DNA of 19,521 nucleotides. Origin: DG-33 sp964345105 (GTDB taxonomy: Archaea; Hadarchaeota; Hadarchaeia; Hadarchaeales; Hadarchaeaceae). The translations under genes and the position numbers were made by a program. The first letter of the stretch is position 1; each line of letters starts with the position of its first letter. The stretch spans positions 1 to 19,521 of the forward strand of contig CAYFPZ010000048.1 of assembly GCA_964345105.1 (NCBI GenBank), in the 5' to 3' direction. Below the pieces are notes generated by a model. That model ran no database searches and had not been told where the DNA came from. It saw nothing but the letters and a program-made list of their open reading frames with translations. Positions 1-6,998 of the stretch are shown here, piece by piece.

Positions 1-1070
1 AGGGCATTAACGCGGTTAGTGGCGCCGATGACGATGACCTTCCCACGAGTTTTCAATCCATCGAGCGCCGTACAGAGCGTCGCCACCACTCTCCGCTCAA
101 CCTCACCTGTTACCTCTTCACGCTTCGGGGATATCGCGTCAAGCTCATCGATGAAGACGATTGAGGGGGCATTTTTCTCGGCCTGCTCGAAAATCTGTCT
201 CAATCTGGCCTCGCTCTCCCCGTACCATTTACTCATAACCTCGGGTCCGGCAATCGAGGTAAAATTCGCTCCCGACTCGTTCGCCACAGCTTTCGCTATT
301 AGCGTCTTTCCGGTGCCCGGTGGGCCATGCAATAAGACTCCTTTCGGGGGCTCTATCCCGAGGCGATCGAAAACTTCTGGGTGCTTTAGCGGGAGTTCAA
401 TCATCTCTCGGACTCGCTGGAGTTCTTCTTTCAGCCCGCCAATGTCTTCGTAAGTTACGGTAGGCACTTTTAGCTCCTTCACCTCCACCGCCTGCTTAAG
501 CACTTCAATGTTAGTCATGTCGGTCACGAGCACGGTGCCAGCAGGGGAAGTGTTGGTAACGGCAAATTTTACCTCACCGAACCCGAACGGCAAAGCCATT
601 CCACCGAAGATGCCGCCGAAGAACTCCTCAAAAAGGTCTCCCCCCATACGTACTGGTTCTTGAGGAGGTGTCGGAGTAATCAAGTCCCCTTTTGTAAGAG
701 GCCTCCCGAGCAAGTTGCGTTTGATTACCTCTCCGGATGCCATGAACCTGACGCGGGGGTCGGTCGGTGCAATGGTGATATTTTTGGCTTCCTTCACCGA
801 GGCCTTCCGCACGATGACTTTTTCCCCTATCGACGTGCCAGCGTTGTGGCGAATGAGTCCGTCAATTCGGATAATCTCTAGCCCTTTGTCTTCTGGAAAG
901 CCCTTCATCGCAATCGCGCCGGTCGAGCGAGGGCCGGTTATTTCAACTATATCGCCCTGTTTTATGCCGTTCTTTTTCATCACTCCTTCATCGATCAGGG
1001 CAAAACCTCGGTTAACGTAGGCCTGATGACGATTTTCCGAGACTACTAGCTTCAGCTCCTTTTCGGCCAT
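1..1070 (-). CDS. cdc48: Cdc48/VAT-type AAA+ ATPase, N-terminal part (runs off window)
   Basis: Cytosolic AAA+ unfoldase that remodels proteins, often feeding the proteasome. The reading frame enters from the window edge, so only the first 356 residues are visible. They hold the Cdc48 N-domain (about 1-135 plus 165-200) and most of the D1 ATPase domain: the YEDIGGL entry at 207-213, Walker A GPPGTGKT at 249-256, Walker B IVFIDE at 304-309, and the GATNR sensor region at 349-353. ATG at 1070 is preceded by GAGGTGAT, which overlaps the stop of the upstream 88-aa gene with a 9-bp gap, so the two are co-transcribed. Odd: residues about 142-166 are a Gly/Phe-rich insert (MGGDLFEEFFGGIFGG and onward) inside the N-domain that is longer than I expect from VAT. 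The D2 domain and C-terminus lie outside the window. Confidence 0.95.
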   Translation of the reverse strand, partial: MAEKELKLVVSENRHQAYVNRGFALIDEGVMKKNGIKQGDIVEITGPRSTGAIAMKGFPEDKGLEIIRIDGLIRHNAGTSIGEKVIVRKASVKEAKNITIAPTDPRVRFMASGEVIKRNLLGRPLTKGDLITPTPPQEPVRMGGDLFEEFFGGIFGGMALPFGFGEVKFAVTNTSPAGTVLVTDMTNIEVLKQAVEVKELKVPTVTYEDIGGLKEELQRVREMIELPLKHPEVFDRLGIEPPKGVLLHGPPGTGKTLIAKAVANESGANFTSIAGPEVMSKWYGESEARLRQIFEQAEKNAPSIVFIDELDAISPKREEVTGEVERRVVATLCTALDGLKTRGKVIVIGATNRVNA

Positions 1071-1079
1071 CCCATCACC

Positions 1080-1346
1080 TCAAATTTCGACCTCAAACTT
1101 GTGCCAGATTAAATGTTTGCTGAACTCTTTGAAAATCTTTTCGACCATCTTGGCGTACTCCTCCTCTATCAACAGAGTGCTCCGATTTATAAACTCCCAG
1201 ACGTCATCTGGCATCTCGTCGAGGATCCCCGCAGAATGGCTCCTGCCAGCCTTCGTTGGATAATCGTACCCCCGAAGTGCCCGGTAGAAAAGCGTGGCTG
1301 GCGAGCCTCGGGTTTTGACATCCCAAATTATCAGAATTTTTCGCAT
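1080..1346 (-). CDS. Small hypothetical protein (88 aa) upstream of cdc48
   Basis: I do not recognise this family. The 88-residue product starts with a hydrophobic strand and a conserved-looking WDV motif (RKILIIWDVKTRGSP), followed by a basic/aromatic central part (FYRALRGYDYPTKAGRSH) and a long amphipathic C-terminal helix. There is no signal peptide, membrane segment or cysteine pair. Length and strand-helix order are vaguely Cas2-like (ferredoxin-like fold), but that is only a fold guess and no CRISPR genes are nearby. It is the first gene of an operon with cdc48 (9-bp gap). Its promoter has a good TATA box, flanked by two palindromes, about 35-45 bp upstream of the start, so it is probably strongly regulated. 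It could be the autoregulator or just a passenger. Confidence 0.7.
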   Translation of the reverse strand: MRKILIIWDVKTRGSPATLFYRALRGYDYPTKAGRSHSAGILDEMPDDVWEFINRSTLLIEEEYAKMVEKIFKEFSKHLIWHKFEVEI

Positions 1347-1356
1347 ATTTTTTCAC

Positions 1357-1412
1357 TTGTTGTATTTATAACAAATATCTCATATATAAAGTTTTTGTTA
1401 TATTTATAACAA
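1357..1412 (-). promoter_or_regulatory. Promoter with twin 18-bp palindromic operators for the 88-aa gene/cdc48 operon
   Basis: Two copies of one near-perfect palindrome lie 38 bp apart: TTGTTGTATTTATAACAA at 1357-1374 and TTGTTATATTTATAACAA at 1395-1412. Each has 8-bp arms and a 2-bp centre; the first has one arm mismatch. Between them on the minus strand is a TATA box (CTTTATATATGAG, 1379-1391). One palindrome covers the predicted transcription start and the other the BRE side of the TATA box. This is the classic layout for repression by a dimeric regulator. The regulator is unknown. Confidence 0.7.
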
Positions 1413-1726
1413 CTGCCCTTTTTAAATCTATTGAAGTAGGGTTATTACCTTTGATGGGTGATACTACATCTGTAATTGAAAAAAATAACATCGGGCTATA
1501 CTACGTTTGTACCCCCCAACACACAACGATACGGACGAAGCGCGCACGCTACGGATCTTGGCGCGCGCCCGCGCGATGAAGGAAATGAGTTATTTTTTAT
1601 TCGTTGGATTAATTCGACAAACTCTAAGCGCAGAAGTTATAAAGCGGCAGAAACTAGAAACATTAAGAAAGCATAACAAAGTCCATGCCTCAGAAAGTTC
1701 GTAATTAAATAGTAGGAGGTACGGAA
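1413..1726. other. Intergenic region with GC-rich patch and SDR promoter
   Basis: No convincing gene. Two short overlapping open frames here lack ribosome sites and family features. A GC-rich patch at about 1536-1577 (runs of GCGCGC) stands out from AT-rich surroundings and could be a structured RNA; I could not identify one. A TATA box (TTATAAA, 1637-1643) and a strong ribosome site (AGGAGGT, about 1712-1718) serve the downstream dehydrogenase, predicting a leader of about 60 nt. Confidence 0.4.
1512..1539 (+). repeat. Flanking repeat-like motif, upstream copy
   Basis: The pattern C6 - ACAACG - ACGGACGAA occurs here and again at 2598-2629 in the same orientation, on either side of the dehydrogenase gene. 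The spacers between the blocks differ (a few bases), so it is a degenerate match, not an exact repeat. It might mark the edges of an inserted segment; chance cannot be excluded. Confidence 0.3.
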
Positions 1727-2515
1727 ATGGGTAGACTTGACGGTAAGGTGGCGCTTGTAACTGGAGGAGGGTATGGAATAGGACGGGCAACATCTGTTCT
1801 CTTTGCCAAGGAGGGGGCTAAGGTAGTCATCGCAGATTCTAATGTTGCTACTGGTGAGGAGACGGTCAAGATGATTAAGACAAATGGTGGCCAGGCCACC
1901 TTTGTTCAGACCGATGTTTCGAAGGCAGCCGATGTAGAGAGGATGGTTAAGGTGGCCGTGGACACCTTCGGCAAATTAGATATACTCTTTAACAATGCCG
2001 GTATTCTAGGGAAGATTGCCCCCACGGCGGAGTACGACGAACAGGAGTTTGATAGAATCATCGCCGTCAATGTCAAAGGAGTCTGGCTGGGAATGAAGTA
2101 TGCTATCCCCGAGATGATCAAGACAGGGGGAGGGTCAATCATTAACGCTGCTTCTCATGTTGCCTACCAGCCCCAGATTGGCACGCCTATATATTGTGCT
2201 TCCAAGGCGGCAGTCCTCCACCTAAGCAGGGTAACAGCCTTGGAGTATATCCACAGGAATATTCGCGTTAACTGGATCAATCCTGGTTATGTGTATACCT
2301 CGATGTTAGAGGAAGGGGCAAAAGCAGACCCGGGGGGCTTCAAACGATTAATAGCACAATTGCCCCTGAATAGGACTGGCAAAGCAGAGGAGGTTGCGAA
2401 TGCAGTTCTCCTTTTGGCTTCCGATGAATCTTCCTACATGACTGGCAGTGGAGTGACTGTGGATGGAGGTATATCGCTCGTCGGCTGTCCTCGTTTTGTA
2501 GAACGATGGTGGTGA
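1727..2515 (+). CDS. Short-chain dehydrogenase/reductase (classical SDR, FabG-like)
   Basis: NAD(P)-dependent oxidoreductase of 262 aa, typical classical SDR length. Visible motifs are the cofactor glycine motif TGGGYGIG (12-19), Asp37 at the end of strand beta-2 (favours NAD(H) over NADP(H)), NNAG (89-92), Asn115, and the catalytic Ser143, Tyr156 and Lys160 (YCASK), then PG at 186-187 and the C-terminal VTVDGG. The substrate cannot be told: FabG-like, sugar, steroid or secondary alcohol are all possible. ATG at 1727 follows AGGAGGT. The gene stands alone with about 310 and 380 bp of noncoding DNA either side. It favours AGG/AGA arginine codons and looks less GC-rich than its neighbours, which suggests recent transfer, perhaps from bacteria. 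The C-terminal tail (LVGCPRFVERWW) is a few residues longer than usual. Confidence 0.95.
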   Translation: MGRLDGKVALVTGGGYGIGRATSVLFAKEGAKVVIADSNVATGEETVKMIKTNGGQATFVQTDVSKAADVERMVKVAVDTFGKLDILFNNAGILGKIAPTAEYDEQEFDRIIAVNVKGVWLGMKYAIPEMIKTGGGSIINAASHVAYQPQIGTPIYCASKAAVLHLSRVTALEYIHRNIRVNWINPGYVYTSMLEEGAKADPGGFKRLIAQLPLNRTGKAEEVANAVLLLASDESSYMTGSGVTVDGGISLVGCPRFVERWW

Positions 2516-2895
2516 GACCATCTATTTAAGATACCTGCCCACGTGAGACACTATCTTCTGAAGCTGGGGCTGCTTATAGCAAAAGGTTAAAATTTAACCC
2601 CCCCGCCGACAACGCCCGAAACGGACGAAAAACAAACTAACTTTACCAAAAATATTTTTCAAGTTTTGTGTTATACAGCATTTTAAAATTACTTGGGCCC
2701 TTTCTTAAAGGACCGTTCTTCATTTTTTCCAAATTTCATCCTATCCGTTTTAAATTTATTGGATATATTGAAAATAAAAACATGCCCCCAAATTTAAAAC
2801 TGAGTTCTGTGGATACAAATCTGGCAGGCGGAAACTTGGACCTCAAAAAGGTGAATAATTTAAAGCTAACAGCACCAGCAAGAGTGTGAGTGAAC
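2516..2895. other. AT-rich intergenic region before larC
   Basis: No supported gene. T-rich runs at about 2647-2668 could terminate the upstream gene. TATA-like boxes lie at about 2748-2757 and 2857-2865 on the plus strand; the second is about 30 bp from the larC ATG and would give a nearly leaderless mRNA. A 35-codon open frame from ATG 2782 to 2889 sits about 25-30 bp after the first TATA box and ends against the larC start; it is unproven. Confidence 0.4.
2598..2629 (+). repeat. Flanking repeat-like motif, downstream copy
   Basis: Second copy of the C-run / ACAACG / ACGGACGAA pattern seen at 1512-1539, same orientation, about 80 bp after the dehydrogenase stop codon. The blocks match but the spacing is 4-5 bp longer. 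See the upstream copy. Confidence 0.3.
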
Positions 2896-4098
2896 ATGAA
2901 GCTAGCGTTCATCGACTGCAGCATCGCGGGCGTTTCTGGTGACATGCTGACAGCCGCGCTCATCGACGCTGGCGCGAGCCCCCAACGGGTGAAGAGAGCT
3001 ATGCTTGCAGCCGCTAAGCCGTTTGGCAGCATCGAGGTGGAAATCAAACGAGTTAAGGTGAACGAGATCAAGGCAACTCGGGTTGAAGTCAAAACTAGCG
3101 ATAAGGGCGGGCGCACCTATCCCGAAATTGTAGGGCGGATCAAACGGCTCCGTCTGCCGCCAAAAGTCGAGCGCACAGTAATCAAAACGCTGGGGGTACT
3201 CGCTCGCGCTGAGGCCCGCGTGCACCGCAAGCGCTTAGAGCGGCTCGTGCTGCACGAGGTCGGTGCGGCGGATGCCATTGCCGATATCGTGGGATGCTGC
3301 ACGGCCGCTAGTGAGCTAGGGCTATTCGAAGGTGAGATATTGGCGAGCGAAGTAGCAGTTGGAAAGGGGGCCACAAAGTTTATCCACGGCAAGCTTCCCC
3401 TACCAGCTCCAGCCACGCTTGAAATTCTCCGAGGAAAGCAAATTCGAGGCGTGGCTGCGAACGTCGAACTCACCACCCCAACTGGCGCGGCCCTGCTCGT
3501 CACGCTTGCCAACCGATTCGTCGATGTGTACCCTGCGATGCGCATCGATGCAATAGGCTACGGCGCGGGCGCGAGAAAACTTCCCTCACCAAATCTCGTG
3601 CGCGTCTGCATGGGCGAGGCGAGCGAGCGCGGGCTCAAGCTTCAGGAGATAGCATTGCTCGAGACGAACGTCGATGATGTCTCGGGTGAGGTCGTTGGCT
3701 ACACGATCGAAAAACTGCTTGCGGAAGGCGCGCTGGACGCGAGTGCCGCTCCGGTCCTGATGAAAAAGGGAAGGCCTGGATTTTTAATCAAGGTGCTCGT
3801 CAAACCCAAGGATGTCGAAAGACTCGCGCGCGTGTTGATGTTAGAAACTGGAACGCTTGGTGTGCGCGTACTGCCTACCATGCACCGCTACGCTCTCGAG
3901 CGGGAAGTCGTTCAGGTTGGTATGAAGCTGGCCGGGCGTGAATTTAAGCCGCGCGTGAAGGTGGCGCGAGAGGGTGGTAAGCTAGTCGGTTTTGCTGCTG
4001 AGTACGAAGATGCTAAAAAAATCGCCGAACGAACGGGCTTGCCACTCCGCGAGGTAATGAAGTGCGTTGAGGAAGCCGCCCGCCGGAAAATAAGGTAA
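2896..4098 (+). CDS. larC: Nickel-pincer cofactor biosynthesis protein LarC (DUF111)
   Basis: LarC inserts nickel into the pyridinium-3,5-bisthiocarboxylic acid mononucleotide to finish the nickel-pincer cofactor of lactate racemase and related LarA-family enzymes. The protein is 400 aa, full family length, in one continuous frame. It opens with the hallmark DCSIAGVSGDM, carries LHEVGAADAIADIVG and LTTPTGAALL in the first half and ETNVDDVSGE in the second. In some bacteria the two halves are joined by programmed frameshifting; here no frameshift is needed. I chose ATG 2896; an in-frame GTG lies 6 bp upstream, and a TATA box about 30 bp upstream suggests a leaderless mRNA. No larA, larB or larE gene is in the window, so partners must be elsewhere. 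Confidence 0.93.
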   Translation: MKLAFIDCSIAGVSGDMLTAALIDAGASPQRVKRAMLAAAKPFGSIEVEIKRVKVNEIKATRVEVKTSDKGGRTYPEIVGRIKRLRLPPKVERTVIKTLGVLARAEARVHRKRLERLVLHEVGAADAIADIVGCCTAASELGLFEGEILASEVAVGKGATKFIHGKLPLPAPATLEILRGKQIRGVAANVELTTPTGAALLVTLANRFVDVYPAMRIDAIGYGAGARKLPSPNLVRVCMGEASERGLKLQEIALLETNVDDVSGEVVGYTIEKLLAEGALDASAAPVLMKKGRPGFLIKVLVKPKDVERLARVLMLETGTLGVRVLPTMHRYALEREVVQVGMKLAGREFKPRVKVAREGGKLVGFAAEYEDAKKIAERTGLPLREVMKCVEEAARRKIR

Positions 4099-4219
4099 TT
4101 AGACATTCGAGTGTCGGCCGTTTCACCCCTTTATAAGCCTTATAAATTACTTTCACCGACCTCTCTCCCCAAAATCCACTTAAATATTCTTCCACATTCC
4201 CAAAGCGGAGGATGGAAAA

Positions 4220-5395
4220 ATGAGTCCAAGCGGTGAAATGGGTGACCAGATGGTTTCACCTGTAAGAAGGTTTGGTTTCTCGGAGGAACACGCGGGACTT
4301 GAGGGCACACTTGACAGCATAGCCGAGCGAATACGCAAACAGGAAGGGCAAAGGTGGAAGGTGGCCAAGGCGCTCGCCGGGTTAAGGGACGTGACTTTGG
4401 AGGGTGTGGAAGAAATTATCGAACCTTTCCTCGTGAAACCGATTGAGCAAGACGCGCTCGCGAACCTGACGGTGGCGGGCGTAGATGGAGGGATGCTTGA
4501 GCAGCAGCTCCATGGTCTCGACCTCATCCTCTTGCGGGCGGTTGTCGCGATATTTCACTACAACGACTCTCGGCTGGAGTGGGCCAAGTACTTTCCAAGC
4601 GAGATGTCATTCCCCCGCCTGATTGATGTCGCGGAGCCGCTGGATGCCCGAGAATTTGAGTTCCTTGCCGGAATGGAACGTCAGTTGACTGAAATTGAGC
4701 TCGCTACCGAGGCGCTCCGAGCAAATCAAGTTAAACTCCTGTTACTGGATGGCTCTGTAGTGCCCCAGTACATCGACCGCTTTCCCCACAACCAAAGCTT
4801 GCTTGAGCGTTATCACAAACTCCTCAACGCGTACACGAAGCTTTACGAAACCTCCGCGGAGTCGGGGGCCCTGCTTGCGGGTGCGGTTAAGGACAGCCGG
4901 GGCGGGCGCTTCATCGATATCCTCAGGCATAAATTGCTGCCAAGCTTAGGTGGCCTCGGTCTCGAAGAAAAAGAGCTGAAGATCCTAGAACGCTCGCGGG
5001 ACACAGTTCTTCTCGATCACATGCTCGGGGTGGGAGAACGCACCTCCATCTTCCGTTACGCTGAGAGCCCATCAAAATATGTGCTCAGTGACCTCGGCGA
5101 ATGGGCGATGCGAGTTTACGCATTTTATCTCAAGACTGTGCCATTCGACCGTCCGCTGCGAGTGGAGTTCATCGATTTCAGAGACGATCCCGTGGTGACC
5201 GCCGATCGCGTCGCGCCGCTCATCTACGCGCTTTCCTCCCACCATGATGCTTTCGGGCTTCCCTCGGTGCTCATCGAGGCAGATGTGTGTGCCCGTCTGA
5301 CCGAGGAGGACCTGAGCATCGTGCGCGACAGCATCGCGGATCGTCTCGGCCCCTCTGCCTTGCTCGACCTGAGGCGAAACCGGAGACCTTTCTGA
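4220..5395 (+). CDS. nurA: 5'-3' nuclease NurA (DNA double-strand break repair)
   Basis: NurA degrades the 5' strand at DNA ends together with the HerA translocase, producing 3' tails for RadA recombination. The 391-aa protein shows the NurA-domain metal-binding aspartates: Asp89 in GVDGGM and Asp177 in LLLLDGS, each at the end of a hydrophobic strand, as expected for this RNase H-like fold. The C-terminal half keeps acidic and hydrophobic strands (VEFIDF, LIEADVCARL). ATG 4220 follows GGAGG; a TATA box (CTTAAATATTC) lies about 30-40 bp upstream. It is followed by herA after 9 bp, so they form one operon. In many archaea mre11 and rad50 are in the same cluster; they are not here. Confidence 0.92.
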   Translation: MSPSGEMGDQMVSPVRRFGFSEEHAGLEGTLDSIAERIRKQEGQRWKVAKALAGLRDVTLEGVEEIIEPFLVKPIEQDALANLTVAGVDGGMLEQQLHGLDLILLRAVVAIFHYNDSRLEWAKYFPSEMSFPRLIDVAEPLDAREFEFLAGMERQLTEIELATEALRANQVKLLLLDGSVVPQYIDRFPHNQSLLERYHKLLNAYTKLYETSAESGALLAGAVKDSRGGRFIDILRHKLLPSLGGLGLEEKELKILERSRDTVLLDHMLGVGERTSIFRYAESPSKYVLSDLGEWAMRVYAFYLKTVPFDRPLRVEFIDFRDDPVVTADRVAPLIYALSSHHDAFGLPSVLIEADVCARLTEEDLSIVRDSIADRLGPSALLDLRRNRRPF

Positions 5396-5404
5396 GGTGG
5401 ATTC

Positions 5405-6922
5405 ATGGAATTGGGAACAATTGTCGCCACAGGGGATGGTCCCTCACCAAGCAAATTTTCCTTCGTAGTCACCGAGGCTCAAAGTAAGATGCCAGTTCGA
5501 CAAGGACAATTCGTAGAGGTCGAGACCGAGGAAGGGCGGGTAATAGCTTTCGTCACGAACTTGATCAAGACCAATCGGTACTTCATGCGGGCTGAGTCGG
5601 TCAAGGAGTACGAGCGGGGCGGTAGACCACTGTCGACGTTCTTTCCTGCAGATCGCTGGGAGTATCTCATAGCCGAAGCTCAGGCGCTCGGGGCCCAAGC
5701 TGAGTATGGACTCGAGCGAACTACTTTCCCGCCGTCACCTGGGCAAAAAGTGCAAGAAGTTAGATTAGATGTGCTAACGCGCTTTCTCGGATTAAACCCG
5801 GACGACGGGGTGGAGCTGGGCAAGCTCAAGCACCACGAGCTACCTGTGAAGCTCGACCTTACGAGGCTGTTGCGCAAACATGTGGCTGTGCTCGCAATGA
5901 GCGGCGCTGGTAAAAGCGTAAGCACTCAGGTGATAATTGAGGGGCTGCTAGGTCGCCTGCCCGAGCGGGGGCGGCCTGCGGTAGTCGTAGTTGATGTTCA
6001 TGGTGAGTACTCTGGGTTGGCCAAAAGTTTCCTCGACCGCGTGAACGTCGTCAAAGGCAGAGAACTCAAGATAGGCGTGCCGAACCTGAGCTCGTATCAG
6101 TTCAAGGAGTTTATGCCTGACATCTCCGGGATGCAAGCGCGCGAGCTTCAGCGGGTGCTTGGTGAGCTGCGAGCCGAGATGCGGGCGGGCAAGGGTCCAT
6201 TTGGGTTGGATGAGGTAATCTCGCGGGTTGATGGAGATGGAGATATACATAGACAGCTTCAGCAGGCTTTGCTCGGGTGGCTGTTCGACCTCCGTTCACT
6301 CGGCGTCTTCGACCGCGCCGATTTCCCGAGCTGGGAGAGTATAGTCGAGCCGGGAAAGGTGGTAGTGATAGACCTTAGTGACGTAGTCAGCTTGAGGAAG
6401 AAACAGATTTTCGTGGCGTATGCTGCACGGAGGTTATTTAATGCTCGCAAAAGTGGTCGCGTGCCCCCGTTTGTGCTTTGCTTGGAAGAAGCTCATCAGT
6501 TTTGTCCATCTGGCGAGTCCAAGAGAACGGCGATTTCGAGGTCGATAATCGAAACACTTGCTCGCGAGGGCCGCAAGTTCTACGCCTCGCTCATACTCAT
6601 CTCCCAGCGCCCGGTGAGGCTCTCGACGACCGTTCTTTCACAAGCGAACACAAACATCATCCTACGCGTCACAAACCCCTACGACCTCGAGCACATCAAA
6701 CAATCCTCGGAGGCGATAACGAGCGAAGTTGCGGGCATGATTTCCTCGCTGCCCGTGGGGGAGGCGTTGGTCGTGGGCGAGGCCGTGAATCACCCGATCT
6801 TTGTGAAGGTTAGACGGAGGATTTCTCGGGAGTTGGCGCATGGGGGTGGTTTGGAGGAAGCCGCGCGCGAGTTTGAAAGGCGTAATCTACACAAACGCGA
6901 GGATGCGAAGGCGTTTATGTAA
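5405..6922 (+). CDS. herA: DNA translocase/helicase HerA
   Basis: Hexameric bipolar DNA translocase of the FtsK/HerA superfamily that drives and activates NurA at broken ends. The 505-aa protein has an N-terminal HAS beta-barrel (about 1-140) and a RecA-like core. Walker A MSGAGKS lies at 165-171 (Lys170), the DVHGEY motif at 197-202, Walker B VLCLEEAH at 357-364, and the sensor/arginine segment LILISQRP at 396-403, followed by the SQANTNIILRVTNPYD block typical of HerA. Length matches the family (about 500). ATG 5405 is preceded by GAGGTGG, which overlaps the nurA stop region. The gene converges on the PIN-domain gene on the other strand. Confidence 0.95.
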   Translation: MELGTIVATGDGPSPSKFSFVVTEAQSKMPVRQGQFVEVETEEGRVIAFVTNLIKTNRYFMRAESVKEYERGGRPLSTFFPADRWEYLIAEAQALGAQAEYGLERTTFPPSPGQKVQEVRLDVLTRFLGLNPDDGVELGKLKHHELPVKLDLTRLLRKHVAVLAMSGAGKSVSTQVIIEGLLGRLPERGRPAVVVVDVHGEYSGLAKSFLDRVNVVKGRELKIGVPNLSSYQFKEFMPDISGMQARELQRVLGELRAEMRAGKGPFGLDEVISRVDGDGDIHRQLQQALLGWLFDLRSLGVFDRADFPSWESIVEPGKVVVIDLSDVVSLRKKQIFVAYAARRLFNARKSGRVPPFVLCLEEAHQFCPSGESKRTAISRSIIETLAREGRKFYASLILISQRPVRLSTTVLSQANTNIILRVTNPYDLEHIKQSSEAITSEVAGMISSLPVGEALVVGEAVNHPIFVKVRRRISRELAHGGGLEEAAREFERRNLHKREDAKAFM

Positions 6923-6998
6923 GCGAGACCGTGCTAATAAAAATTCAAGGATTCTGCGCGCTTGTGCAATTATCTCTCGGCTTTGATGCTCACCAACG

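Noticed and set aside
1080..1346. Calling the 88-aa gene cas2
   Set aside because: Only length and a vague strand-helix order agree; no Cas1 or CRISPR repeats are in the window.
1113..1704. Several plus-strand open frames (1113-1409, 1476-1676, 1507-1704)
   Set aside because: The first is antisense to the 88-aa gene and cuts through its operators; the other two overlap each other, lack ribosome sites and have no coherent composition.
2701..2727. Imperfect hairpin near GGCCCTTT/AAAGGACC
   Set aside because: Short, mismatched and without a following T-run; not convincing as a terminator or RNA element.
2668..2889. 73-codon open frame from GTG before larC
   Set aside because: No ribosome site or TATA box at the right distance, low-complexity hydrophobic start in AT-rich DNA; only its last 35 codons have a plausible promoter and are mentioned as a weak finding.
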